Of a stretch of 64,000 nucleotides of DNA, positions 40,936 through 53,085 are shown piece after piece. Within the stretch, counting starts at the first letter, position 1. The number at the start of each line of letters is the position of its first letter. The DNA is from Haemophilus influenzae (lineage in GTDB: Bacteria > Pseudomonadota > Gammaproteobacteria > Enterobacterales > Pasteurellaceae), in assembly GCF_900475755.1 (NCBI RefSeq), contig NZ_LS483411.1, positions 434,001 to 498,000 of the forward strand. Reading direction: 5' to 3'. Below the pieces are notes generated by a model, which saw nothing but the letters and a program-made list of their open reading frames with translations, made no database searches and had not been told where the DNA came from. The translations under genes and the position numbers were made by a program.

Positions 40936-41537
40936 TATCTTGGCGAAATAATTTCTCGCGTGCGAACATCAAACACATCCATCCCCGCATTTAACCCCGC
41001 TTGCACGCCTAAATCCGCATCTTCAAATACGATACAACGACTTGGATTTGCTTGAATTAATTCAGCACAGCGTAAAAAGGTTTCTGGGTGCGGTTTATGC
41101 TCTTTTACATCGTTTGCACTGACAATGGCATTAAAGTAAGGTGCAATAGCCAGTTTATCCATCAACATATCAATAATTTTACGGTGTGAGCCAGAACCTA
41201 GAGCCATTGGCTTTTTCTGATGAAAATATTTAACAATTTCAAAGGTTGGTAATAACTTTGATTGAGTTGGTATAAGTTGATAAGACAACTCACGTTTTGC
41301 AGCAAGTACATCCTCAATTCTATCTAATGGCATATTCGCCGCTTTCATCATTTCCCCTGCAATAGTTTTAACCGTCGCCCCACCGAAGTTATACATAATT
41401 TGGCAATCAAATTCATAGCCAAATCGCTCTCCCACCATCGTCCAAGCCTGTGCATGCACGGGCATTGTATCAATTAAAGTTCCATCCATATCAAAAATCA
41501 ATCCTTCATATGGATTGAACATTTTGTAATCTAACAT
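40935..41537 (-). CDS. yqaB: YqaB-like HAD phosphatase (beta-phosphoglucomutase-like)
   Basis: A 200-residue HAD-superfamily phosphatase acting on small sugar phosphates such as fructose-1-phosphate in E. coli. Motif I is IFDMDGTLIDT (residues 14-24), motif II is LGSGSHR, the motif III Lys is in KEHKPHPETF, and motif IV is VFEDADLG; a small helical cap follows motif I. A start at the internal ATG (MFNPYEGL) is possible but would change only five residues. It is first in the yqaB-yqaA pair. Confidence 0.88.
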   Translation of the reverse strand: MLDYKMFNPYEGLIFDMDGTLIDTMPVHAQAWTMVGERFGYEFDCQIMYNFGGATVKTIAGEMMKAANMPLDRIEDVLAAKRELSYQLIPTQSKLLPTFEIVKYFHQKKPMALGSGSHRKIIDMLMDKLAIAPYFNAIVSANDVKEHKPHPETFLRCAELIQANPSRCIVFEDADLGVQAGLNAGMDVFDVRTREIISPR

Positions 41538-41651
41538 TTTTACATCCTTACAAGTTTTTTACCATTTTGCTACAAAACTGTGATCTATGCACTGTTTTAT
41601 TTTAGTAAAGTGCGGTAAATTAATGAACAAATTTTGAACTAACAAAAACAA

Positions 41652-42029
41652 ATGCGGTTATTTAAGCAATTAGAACGTTGGAAAATTCGCAAGCAAATAA
41701 ATCAATCTATTATTGATGTGATATTTCGTTTACGAGCTCGTTTAGCCAATTACTGGCAAGCGGATGTGAATACGCCTCAAGTGGATTTTATGCTGCTGCA
41801 TATTGCTTGCAGTTTAGGTCGGATAGAACGGGGAGGTTGCGTTTCTCCGCTTTATTCAGAAATGCTAGAAGAAATTCAAAGTGCGGTCATTTTTCCACAA
41901 GTTTTAGCTATTCATCAAGATTTACTCAAATTAATGCCATTTTCCATTCCTGAAGCAGAACAAACTTATTTTTTAGTGAACATTCATTCTTTGGTTCTTG
42001 AACAGAAGCAATTGAAGTCTTTGAAATGA
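41652..42029 (+). CDS. Small PRD-domain protein
   Basis: A 125-residue protein whose central part (about residues 35-115, VDFMLLHIACSLGRIERGG...AIHQDLLKLMPFSIPEAEQTYFLVNIHSL) resembles a single PRD domain, the phosphotransferase-regulated module of antiterminators. No RNA- or DNA-binding domain is attached, so it is likely a stand-alone PRD or a remnant. The sequence after its stop could extend the protein in another frame, so a small 3' frameshift is possible. Function unknown. It begins 115 bases after the divergent yqaB and has a USS inside. Confidence 0.6.
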   Translation: MRLFKQLERWKIRKQINQSIIDVIFRLRARLANYWQADVNTPQVDFMLLHIACSLGRIERGGCVSPLYSEMLEEIQSAVIFPQVLAIHQDLLKLMPFSIPEAEQTYFLVNIHSLVLEQKQLKSLK

Positions 42030-42168
42030 ATTATGCGGATGCTTATTCAATTTATGGTATAAAAATGGAGATTGATTTAGTAAATAATCCATCAAGTTAC
42101 TAAAAACATTAAGGAAATCTACCGCACTTTTAAGTAAAATAGCGCAATTTTCCAAAGAGATAATAAAT

Positions 42169-42780
42169 ATGAAAGCCAAATTAGTCAGTTTACTTGTGCA
42201 AGCAAATATAAAAATAAGCGATCAACAAATTCAGCAGTTGATTGATCTGGTCAATTTACTCAATAAATGGAATAAAGCTTATAATTTGACGTCGGTTCGT
42301 GATCCACAAGAAATGTTAGTCAAACATATTTTAGATAGTCTTGTAGTAAGTCCTTATTTACAAGGTGATCGTTTTATTGATGTGGGAACTGGCCCAGGTT
42401 TGCCAGGCCTGCCTTTAGCTATTATTAATCCTTCCAAACAATTTGTTCTTCTTGATAGTTTAGGTAAGCGTATCAGCTTTATTAGAAATGCTATACGTGA
42501 GCTTAGACTTACTAATGCAACCCCTGTTTTAAGTAGAGTAGAAGAATATCAACCTGAAGATAAATTTGATGGTGTACTCAGTCGTGCTTTTGCTTCACTA
42601 AAAGATATGACAGATTGGTGTCATCATTTACCAAAAGAAAATGGATATTTTTATGCATTAAAAGGGATTTATCAGGAAGATGAAATTAATGAATTGAATA
42701 AAAAATATACTATTCAAAAAGTGATTGAATTATCTGTTCCAGAGCTTATAGGCGAACGACATTTAATCGTTTTACGTTAA
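42169..42780 (+). CDS. rsmG: 16S rRNA m7G527 methyltransferase RsmG (GidB)
   Basis: A 203-residue SAM-dependent methyltransferase that modifies G527 of 16S rRNA. The SAM loop is [15 protein letters not shown] (residues about 66-80), LDSLGKR is the acidic loop region, and [11 protein letters not shown] follows as in the GidB family. Its place just upstream of the atp operon is the common bacterial order. A promoter for atp lies in the 118 bases after it. Confidence 0.96.
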   Translation: MKAKLVSLLVQANIKISDQQIQQLIDLVNLLNKWNKAYNLTSVRDPQEMLVKHILDSLVVSPYLQGDRFIDVGTGPGLPGLPLAIINPSKQFVLLDSLGKRISFIRNAIRELRLTNATPVLSRVEEYQPEDKFDGVLSRAFASLKDMTDWCHHLPKENGYFYALKGIYQEDEINELNKKYTIQKVIELSVPELIGERHLIVLR

Positions 42781-42847
42781 ATAGTTACAATTTAGTAAAA
42801 AATTTCTAAAAGTGTGATTTAGTTAACGTTTTTCAGTGCTTTTTAAG

Positions 42848-42875
42848 TTGAATCTAATTTGATCAAATGTATAAT
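42848..42875 (+). promoter_or_regulatory. Promoter of the atp operon
   Basis: TTGAAT (42848-42853) and a perfect TATAAT (42870-42875) are separated by 16 bases, 24 bases upstream of the atpI start codon. Confidence 0.75.
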
Positions 42876-42898
42876 TAGAGCGTTTTAAGGTTTTAAAA

Positions 42899-43273
42899 AT
42901 GTCGAGAATTGTACAACAAGCGAAAGTTCAGTATCAAAAAGCTATTTTTATTGAAATAGTCATTATGCTGCTATTGGCTTGTTTTTTTGCTTTATGGCAA
43001 ATGAAAAGTGCGTTTGATTTTTTATTCGGATTTCTTTCGGCATTAATTCCTTTCGGTGTTTTTGTGTATGTGGTTTTTTATAGAAAACAACATTTAGCCA
43101 CAAAATTGACCGCACTTTATAAAGGAGAAGCAATAAAATTTGTTTTAACCGTTGTTTTTATTAGTATTTCATTTAAATACTTTTCGGTTACAAATTTTAT
43201 TATTTTTTTTAGTGGTTTTTTTATTGCATTAATGTTGAATAATTTAGTTCCATTTTTGCTTCGCCGAATTTGA
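42899..43273 (+). CDS. atpI: ATP synthase protein I (assembly factor)
   Basis: A 124-residue membrane protein with four hydrophobic segments that aids assembly of the c-ring. Sequence is weakly conserved in this family; identification rests on the hydrophobic layout (for example FIEIVIMLLLACFFALW) and position as first gene of atpIBEFHAGDC. The promoter lies 24 bases upstream of its ATG. A weak AAGG is present. Confidence 0.85.
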   Translation: MSRIVQQAKVQYQKAIFIEIVIMLLLACFFALWQMKSAFDFLFGFLSALIPFGVFVYVVFYRKQHLATKLTALYKGEAIKFVLTVVFISISFKYFSVTNFIIFFSGFFIALMLNNLVPFLLRRI

Positions 43274-43291
43274 TTTTTATACTTGTACTAA

Positions 43292-44089
<798 letters not shown>

Positions 44090-44126
44090 TCATTTTTTAT
44101 TAACTGGCTCTAGGGCTAAAACTTAA

Positions 44127-44399
<273 letters not shown>

Positions 44400-44448
44400 T
44401 CACCTTATTTGCTTATCAACGTAAAACAAGCATAGTAAGGAGGACGTT

Positions 44449-44919
44449 GTGAATTTAAATGCAACATTGATTGGTCAACTTATCGCATTCGCACTTTTCG
44501 TGTGGTTTTGCATGAAGTTTGTTTGGCCACCAATTATTAATGCGATTGAAACACGTCAAAGCCAAATTGCGAACGCTTTAGCGTCAGCTGAAGCAGCTAA
44601 AAAAGAGCAAGCAGATACGAAAAATCTTGTTGAACAAGAACTTTCAGCTGCAAAAGTACAAGCTCAAGACATTTTAGATGCTGCGAATAAACGTCGCAAT
44701 GAAGTATTAGACGAAGTGAAGGCAGAAGCCGAAGAACTAAAAGCAAAAATTATTGCTCAAGGTTATGCAGAAGTAGAAGCAGAACGTAAACGTGTTCAAG
44801 AAGAATTGCGTCTTAAAGTGGCTTCATTGGCAGTGGCTGGTGCTGAGAAAATTGTGGGTCGTTCTATTGATGAAGCGGCAAACAATGACATTATTGATAA
44901 ATTAGTTGCAGAGTTATAA
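44449..44919 (+). CDS. atpF: ATP synthase F0 subunit b
   Basis: A 156-residue stator stalk subunit. One N-terminal membrane helix (about residues 5-25, [21 protein letters not shown]) is followed by a long charged helix rich in Ala, Glu and Lys that dimerises as a right-handed coiled coil and reaches the delta subunit. The start is GTG at 44449, strongly supported by AAGGAGG 7 bases upstream. Confidence 0.97.
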   Translation: MNLNATLIGQLIAFALFVWFCMKFVWPPIINAIETRQSQIANALASAEAAKKEQADTKNLVEQELSAAKVQAQDILDAANKRRNEVLDEVKAEAEELKAKIIAQGYAEVEAERKRVQEELRLKVASLAVAGAEKIVGRSIDEAANNDIIDKLVAEL

Positions 44920-44931
44920 GAGGCTTAGCTT

Positions 44932-45465
44932 ATGTCAGAATTAACTACAATAGCTCGCCCTTATGCAAAAGCTGCATTCGACTTTGCCATTGAACAAAGT
45001 GCGGTGGAAAAATGGACTGAAATGTTAGGTTTTGCTGCAGCCGTAGCTGAAGATGAAACGGTAAAAGCTTACTTAAGTAGTTCTCTTTCTGCACAGAAAT
45101 TAGCTGATACAGTAATTTCTATTTGTGGCGAACAATTGGATCAATATGGGCAAAATCTTATTCGGTTAATGGCTGAAAATAAGCGTTTGAGTGCTATTCC
45201 TGCGGTGTTTGAAGAATTTAAACATCATGTAGAGGAGCACCAAGCTATTGCAGAAGTTGAAGTAACCTCTGCGCAACCATTGAATGCAACACAAATCGAA
45301 AAAATTGCAGCTGCAATGGAAAAAAGATTAGCTCGCAAAGTGAAATTAAATTGCAACGTGGATAATGCACTGATTGCTGGTGTGATTATTCGTACTGAAG
45401 ACTTTGTGATTGATGGAAGTAGCCGTGGGCAACTTACTCGTCTCGCAAATGAGTTGCAATTATAA
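44932..45465 (+). CDS. atpH: ATP synthase F1 subunit delta
   Basis: A 177-residue subunit that joins the stator stalk to the top of the alpha3beta3 head. The N-terminal helical domain begins [16 protein letters not shown], and the C-terminal conserved segment [20 protein letters not shown] is typical. It begins 12 bases after atpF, with GAGG upstream. One uptake signal lies near codon 23. Confidence 0.97.
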   Translation: MSELTTIARPYAKAAFDFAIEQSAVEKWTEMLGFAAAVAEDETVKAYLSSSLSAQKLADTVISICGEQLDQYGQNLIRLMAENKRLSAIPAVFEEFKHHVEEHQAIAEVEVTSAQPLNATQIEKIAAAMEKRLARKVKLNCNVDNALIAGVIIRTEDFVIDGSSRGQLTRLANELQL

Positions 45466-45477
45466 GAGGAATACAAG

Positions 45478-47019
45478 ATGCAACTAAATTCAACTGAAAT
45501 TAGTGAATTGATTAAAAAACGCATCGCTCAATTCGACGTGGTCAGTGAAGCGCGTAATACAGGGACAATTGTTTCTGTAAGCGATGGTATTATTCGCATC
45601 CACGGTTTAAGCGATGTGATGCAAGGTGAAATGATCGCCTTACCAGGTAATCGTTATGCGATGGCACTTAACCTTGAACGTGATTCTGTTGGTGCTGTAG
45701 TTATGGGACCTTACGCAGATTTAGCGGAAGGTATGGAAGTTCAATGTACAGGTCGTATTCTTGAAGTACCAGTTGGTCGTGGTTTATTAGGTCGTGTAGT
45801 TAATACGCTTGGTCAGCCAATCGATGGTAAAGGCGAAATTGAAAACGATGGTTTCTCACCAGTAGAAGTGATTGCGCCAGGTGTTATCGATCGTCGTTCT
45901 GTTGATCAACCTGTTCAAACTGGTTATAAAGCTGTCGATTCTATGGTGCCGATTGGTCGTGGTCAGCGTGAGTTAATCATTGGTGACCGCCAAACTGGTA
46001 AAACTGCGTTAGCAATTGACGCAATTATTAACCAACGTAATTCTGGTATTAAATGTATCTATGTTGCGATTGGTCAAAAAGCCTCTACTATCGCAAATGT
46101 TGTGCGTAAATTAGAAGAACATGGTGCGCTTGCAAATACTATCGTGGTAGCTGCATCTGCATCTGAATCAGCAGCGTTACAATATTTAGCACCTTATGCT
46201 GGTTGTGCGATGGGGGAATATTTCCGTGATCGCGGTGAAGATGCGTTAATTGTTTATGATGATTTATCAAAACAAGCTGTAGCTTATCGTCAAATTTCAT
46301 TATTATTACGTCGTCCACCAGGTCGTGAAGCCTATCCAGGTGATGTATTCTATTTACATTCTCGTTTACTAGAACGTGCTTCTCGTGTAAATGAAGATTA
46401 CGTAGAAAAATTCACTAAAGGCGAAGTGAAAGGAAAAACAGGTTCTTTAACCGCACTTCCTATTATTGAAACCCAAGCTGGTGACGTATCTGCATTCGTT
46501 CCAACCAACGTAATCTCTATTACCGATGGTCAGATCTTCTTAGAATCTAACTTGTTTAACTCAGGTATTCGTCCTGCGGTAAACCCAGGTATTTCGGTAT
46601 CTCGTGTTGGTGGTTCAGCGCAAACTAAAGTTATTAAGAAATTAGCGGGTGGTATTCGTACCGCGCTAGCTCAATATCGTGAATTAGCAGCGTTTGCACA
46701 GTTTGCATCAGATCTTGATGATGCGACTCGTAAGCAACTTTCTCACGGTGAAAAAGTAACTGAATTATTAAAACAAAAACAATTCGCGCCATTATCTGTT
46801 GCAGAACAAGCGGTTGTATTGTTTGCTGTTGAATTTGGTTATTTGGATGACGTGGAATTATCAAAAATTGCAAGTTTTGAGACCGCACTTTTAGATTATT
46901 CTAACCGTAATCACGCTGAGTTTATGCAAGAACTTAATAAAACCGGTAACTATAATGACGAAATCAAAGATACATTAAAAGGTATTTTGGATAGTTTTAA
47001 AGCGAATAGTGCTTGGTAG
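45478..47019 (+). CDS. atpA: ATP synthase F1 subunit alpha
   Basis: A 513-residue non-catalytic nucleotide-binding subunit of the F1 head. The N-terminal beta barrel is followed by Walker [10 protein letters not shown] (about residue 169-177), the family signature [14 protein letters not shown] and the Arg-finger region. AGAGGA precedes the ATG. Two uptake signals lie near its 3' half. Confidence 0.98.
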   Translation: MQLNSTEISELIKKRIAQFDVVSEARNTGTIVSVSDGIIRIHGLSDVMQGEMIALPGNRYAMALNLERDSVGAVVMGPYADLAEGMEVQCTGRILEVPVGRGLLGRVVNTLGQPIDGKGEIENDGFSPVEVIAPGVIDRRSVDQPVQTGYKAVDSMVPIGRGQRELIIGDRQTGKTALAIDAIINQRNSGIKCIYVAIGQKASTIANVVRKLEEHGALANTIVVAASASESAALQYLAPYAGCAMGEYFRDRGEDALIVYDDLSKQAVAYRQISLLLRRPPGREAYPGDVFYLHSRLLERASRVNEDYVEKFTKGEVKGKTGSLTALPIIETQAGDVSAFVPTNVISITDGQIFLESNLFNSGIRPAVNPGISVSRVGGSAQTKVIKKLAGGIRTALAQYRELAAFAQFASDLDDATRKQLSHGEKVTELLKQKQFAPLSVAEQAVVLFAVEFGYLDDVELSKIASFETALLDYSNRNHAEFMQELNKTGNYNDEIKDTLKGILDSFKANSAW

Positions 47020-47034
47020 TAACGGAGAGATAAG

Positions 47035-49294
<2,260 letters not shown>

Positions 49295-49323
49295 TCACTT
49301 CAAGTCATTTGAAGGAGAACAAA

Positions 49324-49752
49324 ATGGCGACATTTAATTTAACAATAGTAAGCGCAGAGCAGAAAATCTTTGAAGGTGAAGTAAAACAAATTCAGGCAAC
49401 TGGTGTGGAAGGGGAGCTTGGTATTTTGCCCGGACATACGCCATTGCTAACAGCAATTAAGCCTGGGATTGTTAAATTTACCCTTCAAGATGGAAATGAA
49501 GAAGTTATCTATGTTTCCGGTGGTTTTTTAGAGGTTCAACCAAATATTGTGACAGTGTTAGCAGATGTTGCTATCCGTGGTAGTGAATTAGATGCAGATC
49601 GTATTCACGAAGCAAAACGTAAAGCAGAAGAAAATATAGTATCTCACGGATCTGATGCAGATCACGACTTACTTGTTGCAAAACTTGCTAAAGAGTTAGC
49701 AAAACTTCGAGCTTATGAACTCACTGAAAAACTATTGAAAACAAGACGATAA
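49324..49752 (+). CDS. atpC: ATP synthase F1 subunit epsilon
   Basis: A 142-residue subunit of the central stalk that inhibits ATP hydrolysis when its C-terminal helices extend. The N-terminal beta sandwich includes [22 protein letters not shown], the family hallmark, followed by a two-helix C-terminal domain. ATG at 49324 has GAAGGAG upstream; an ATG five codons earlier lies before that ribosome site. Last gene of the operon. Confidence 0.97.
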   Translation: MATFNLTIVSAEQKIFEGEVKQIQATGVEGELGILPGHTPLLTAIKPGIVKFTLQDGNEEVIYVSGGFLEVQPNIVTVLADVAIRGSELDADRIHEAKRKAEENIVSHGSDADHDLLVAKLAKELAKLRAYELTEKLLKTRR

Positions 49753-49795
49753 TTGAAAGTATAATATAGATGAAGTGAACTTCATTTAGTTTAAG

Positions 49796-49830
49796 GGCTA
49801 AGTTCTATAATTTTAGAACTTAGCCTTTTT
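49796..49830 (+). terminator. atp operon terminator
   Basis: GGCTAAGTTCTA and TAGAACTTAGCC form a perfect 12-bp stem with a 6-base loop, followed by TTTTT, 43 bases after atpC. Confidence 0.93.
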
Positions 49831-49938
49831 GTTGTATAAGATTAACGATAAGTTTTTGTCTGAACTTTTTATCTAAATTAATTAGGATAATATTTACTCT
49901 TTTTTAGATAAAAAGTGCGGTAAATTTCTAGTTTGTTT

Positions 49939-51141
49939 TTAACCTACTACAAATGGCAAGTAACCCGCACGAATCGCAAATGGAATAGATGTAATAGTTA
50001 TGCCTAATACCAATACGATAATTAAAGTCAGATTTCCTCCCCATACTTTGTATGGTAAATTGGTGTGAGTTCGACGAGCTTTCCAAACAAGGCTAACTGG
50101 CAATACTACGGCATAGAAGGCAAACATTTGACCTGCGTAGCCTAGTGCTAAAATAAAACCTTCTGGGTAAAATAATGCAAAAACAAGTGGTGGAATAAAA
50201 GTCAGCAAACCAAGTGAAATTCTGCCTGCTGTAACGTTAAATGAACGTTTTAGTAAATCTTCAATACATTCTAACAATCCTAATCCCACGCCTAAGAAAG
50301 AAGTGATAAGTGCTAATGTAGAAAATAATTTTACCGCACTTGCGATCACATTACTTCCAGTAATGGCAAAGGTTGCTTTTACTAAGCCATTTAAGGTGGC
50401 GTCTTCTTTTAAGATTTGTAAAAATTCATTTTGTGTGAGCAAGCCGTGCGTGGACAGTTGCCATAGAATATAAGCACAAAGTGTTATGGCAGAGCCGACC
50501 AAAATGGAGAAGCGTAATGCTTTTACATTGCCGCCTAAGTATTTGTTTAAACTTGGAATGGAACCATGGAAACCAAATGCTGTAAAGAAGACAGGGCTTG
50601 CAGAGATAATTAAAGCGTTATCAATTGGTGTCGCCATTAAGTTATCAAATTTGATTTCTGGCAACATTAAGATTAACACGATTGCAAAGACTGCAAGCAT
50701 CACAAAAAATAACACGCGATTAATTTTATCTACGCTATGTGTACCGATGATGATAAATGAACCGAAAATCACAGTGAATAATAAAATGCTGACTTTATCG
50801 CCAAAACTTTCTGGTAATAAATCTTTTAGTAGTGAACCGCCACCACTAACATAAGCGGCAATTAACGCGTATAAGAAAATAATTAGCACTGCCGTAGCAA
50901 CAATGCGTCCTGCTTTACTAAAATATTGTTCAGCGAGTGTACCGATACCAGCATCACTTTCCGCAGTTTGATAGAGTTCAACGAATAAAAGTGCGCTAAA
51001 AGTTAATAATGCCCAAAGCCCTAACAATAAGACTAAAGTAAAGCCGAAGCCGATGCCTGCAGAAGTGAGTGGCATAGCCAACATTCCTGCTCCAATCATC
51101 GTACCAGCAACAAGAAGTGTGCTGCCAACAGTTTTGTTCAT
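49939..51141 (-). CDS. tyrP: Tyrosine-specific transporter TyrP (aromatic amino acid permease)
   Basis: A 400-residue inner-membrane symporter of the hydroxy/aromatic amino acid permease family. It begins NKTVGSTLLVAGTMIGAGMLAMPL, the family's first-helix signature, has about 11 hydrophobic segments, and includes FGFHGSIPSLNKYLGG. The open frame reaches 23 codons further upstream, but the ATG at 51141 has AAGGAAAC at proper spacing and starts at the conserved sequence. Two TyrR boxes lie 17-57 bases upstream of the ATG, supporting a tyrosine transport role and TyrR control. It is convergent with atpC. Confidence 0.93.
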   Translation of the reverse strand: MNKTVGSTLLVAGTMIGAGMLAMPLTSAGIGFGFTLVLLLGLWALLTFSALLFVELYQTAESDAGIGTLAEQYFSKAGRIVATAVLIIFLYALIAAYVSGGGSLLKDLLPESFGDKVSILLFTVIFGSFIIIGTHSVDKINRVLFFVMLAVFAIVLILMLPEIKFDNLMATPIDNALIISASPVFFTAFGFHGSIPSLNKYLGGNVKALRFSILVGSAITLCAYILWQLSTHGLLTQNEFLQILKEDATLNGLVKATFAITGSNVIASAVKLFSTLALITSFLGVGLGLLECIEDLLKRSFNVTAGRISLGLLTFIPPLVFALFYPEGFILALGYAGQMFAFYAVVLPVSLVWKARRTHTNLPYKVWGGNLTLIIVLVLGITITSIPFAIRAGYLPFVVG

Positions 51142-51157
51142 TTTTGTTTCCTTATGG

Positions 51158-51198
51158 TGTAATGTAAAATTTACGATGATTGTATTGTATAATTTACA
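51158..51198 (-). promoter_or_regulatory. Pair of TyrR boxes upstream of tyrP
   Basis: TGTAAT-GTAAAA-TTTACG (51158-51175) and TGTATT-GTATAA-TTTACA (51181-51198) both follow TGTAAA-N6-TTTACA; the second has the invariant outer bases perfect. They are centred 23 bases apart, about two helical turns, an arrangement like the strong/weak box pair of E. coli tyrP. Confidence 0.7.
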
Positions 51199-51326
51199 GC
51201 GTGTAAACAACAGAATACAAAATATCTTTATTATTTACCGCACTTTTCTTTTCCCTTTCTGTGTTCATCTCGTTAAAATACTTAGCGAATCAACTAAGAC
51301 AAAGCTAAGACAAAATAGGAGAGCTT

Positions 51327-52190
51327 ATGATTTACAGTATGACCGCCTTTGCACGCCTTGAAGTGAAAAAAGATTGGGGTGATGCAGTATGGGAAATTCG
51401 TTCCGTCAATCAACGTTATTTAGAAAACTTTTTCCGTTTGCCAGAGCAATTTCGCGGATTAGAGAACACCTTGCGTGAGAAACTTCGTCAAAGTCTTACT
51501 CGCGGTAAAATTGAATGTTCTTTGCGTATTGAAACAAAAAAACAAACAAATGCTGAATTGAATTTAAATAAAGAACTTGCGAATCAAGTCATTCAATCTT
51601 TGCAATGGATTAAAACTCAAGCTGGAGAAGGTGAAATTAATTTGACAGATGTGTTGCGTTATCCTGGTGTGGTGGAAGCGCAAGAGCAAGATTTAGATGC
51701 GATTAGTCAAGATTTATTGACAACCTTTGATGATTTACTGACCGATTTTATTGCAATGCGTGGTCGTGAAGGGGAAAAACTGAACGATATTATTCAACAA
51801 CGCTTAGATGCCATTGCAGTGGAAGCGGATAAAGTGCGGTCACAAATGCCAGCAGTTTTACAATGGCAGCGTGAACGGTTATTGCAACGTTTTGAAGATG
51901 CTCAACTTAATCTTGATCCACAGCGTGTGGAACAAGAAATGATTTTACTCGCTCAACGTGTTGATGTGGCGGAAGAACTCGATCGTTTACAAATGCACGT
52001 GAAAGAAACTACGAATATTTTGAAAAAAGGCGGTGCAGTTGGGCGTAAATTAGATTTTATGATGCAAGAATTGAATCGTGAATCGAATACCCTTGCGTCT
52101 AAATCCATTAATGCGGATATTACGGCTTCTGCGGTGGAGCTAAAAGTGCTTATCGAACAAATGCGTGAGCAAATTCAGAATTTAGAATAG
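51327..52190 (+). CDS. yicC: YicC family endoribonuclease
   Basis: A 287-residue cytoplasmic protein of the YicC/YloC family, shown in E. coli to be an endoribonuclease involved in sRNA (RyhB) turnover. The N-terminal half begins MIYSMTAFARLEVKKDWG with the conserved EIRSVNQRYLENFFRLPE, and the C-terminal half has VGRKLDFMMQELNRESNTLASKS, the most conserved block. AGGAGAG precedes the ATG. Next gene ygfZ starts 9 bases after the stop. Confidence 0.92.
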   Translation: MIYSMTAFARLEVKKDWGDAVWEIRSVNQRYLENFFRLPEQFRGLENTLREKLRQSLTRGKIECSLRIETKKQTNAELNLNKELANQVIQSLQWIKTQAGEGEINLTDVLRYPGVVEAQEQDLDAISQDLLTTFDDLLTDFIAMRGREGEKLNDIIQQRLDAIAVEADKVRSQMPAVLQWQRERLLQRFEDAQLNLDPQRVEQEMILLAQRVDVAEELDRLQMHVKETTNILKKGGAVGRKLDFMMQELNRESNTLASKSINADITASAVELKVLIEQMREQIQNLE

Positions 52191-52199
52191 GAAAGCAGA

Positions 52200-53042
52200 A
52201 TGTCTCAATTTATTTCTCTTACTCAATATCAACTGATTGAAGTACAGGGTGCGGATGTAGAAAAATATTTGCAAGGGCAATTAACTTCTGATGTTGTGCG
52301 ATTAGCGAGTGGCACAACGACGCTTACAGCTCACTGTGACCCAAAAGGTAAAATGAATGCAATTTACCGTTTGTTTAAAGTAAGTAGTGAACAATTCTTT
52401 TTGCTCGTTAAGAAAGATATTTTGCCAAGTGCTCTGGATGCTTTGAAAAAATATGCGGTATTTTCCAAAGTGAGTTTTGATTTACGTGATTGGCAAATCA
52501 TCGGCGTAATAGGTGAAAAATGTGGAAAAATTACACCGCACTTTTCATTGGAAATTGATGGACAGCGTTCAATTTTATTAAATGAAACTGAATTACCCGT
52601 GAATTTTAATGGCGATGAAAAAATTTGGGAAGTAGCCGATATTCAAGCAGGATTGCCAAATTTAAGTCCGCAAACGCAAAATGAATTTATCCCACAAGCA
52701 CTAAATTTACAGGCCGTTGAGCAAGCAATTTCTTTTACCAAAGGCTGTTATATTGGGCAAGAAACCGTGGCACGTGCGAAATATCGTGGGGCAAACAAAC
52801 GTGCAATGTTTATTTTTAAAGCGCAAACTCAGCAGGAAGTGGAAATTGGCAGTGAAATCGAAATGCAGCTTGAAGCCAATTGGCGTAAGACTGGCACGAT
52901 TACAAGTGCGGTCAATTTAGACGGTGTTTTATGGTTGCAAGTTGTGATGAATAATGACATAGATTCAGAGCAACAATTTAGATTGCCGAGTAATGAAATA
53001 CTGTTAGAGCGAGTGCAGTTACCTTATTCGATTACTGAATAA
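52200..53042 (+). CDS. ygfZ: tRNA-modifying/Fe-S repair protein YgfZ (folate-binding)
   Basis: A 280-residue relative of the glycine-cleavage T-protein that binds tetrahydrofolate and supports assembly or repair of Fe-S enzymes such as MiaB. The signature KGCYIGQE with its conserved Cys is near residue 180, and QGQLTSDV appears at the N-terminus. It is slightly shorter than the E. coli protein. GGAAAG precedes the ATG. Likely co-transcribed with yicC and ending at a strong terminator shared with serA. Confidence 0.92.
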   Translation: MSQFISLTQYQLIEVQGADVEKYLQGQLTSDVVRLASGTTTLTAHCDPKGKMNAIYRLFKVSSEQFFLLVKKDILPSALDALKKYAVFSKVSFDLRDWQIIGVIGEKCGKITPHFSLEIDGQRSILLNETELPVNFNGDEKIWEVADIQAGLPNLSPQTQNEFIPQALNLQAVEQAISFTKGCYIGQETVARAKYRGANKRAMFIFKAQTQQEVEIGSEIEMQLEANWRKTGTITSAVNLDGVLWLQVVMNNDIDSEQQFRLPSNEILLERVQLPYSITE

Positions 53043-53050
53043 GAAAGCAA

Positions 53051-53080
53051 AAAAGATCAGGCATTAACCTGATCTTTTTT
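53051..53080. terminator. Bidirectional terminator between ygfZ and serA
   Basis: AAAAGATCAGG and CCTGATCTTTT form a perfect 11-bp stem with a 6-base loop between convergent genes, with extra T/A on each side. Confidence 0.93.
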
Positions 53081-53085
53081 TGTAT

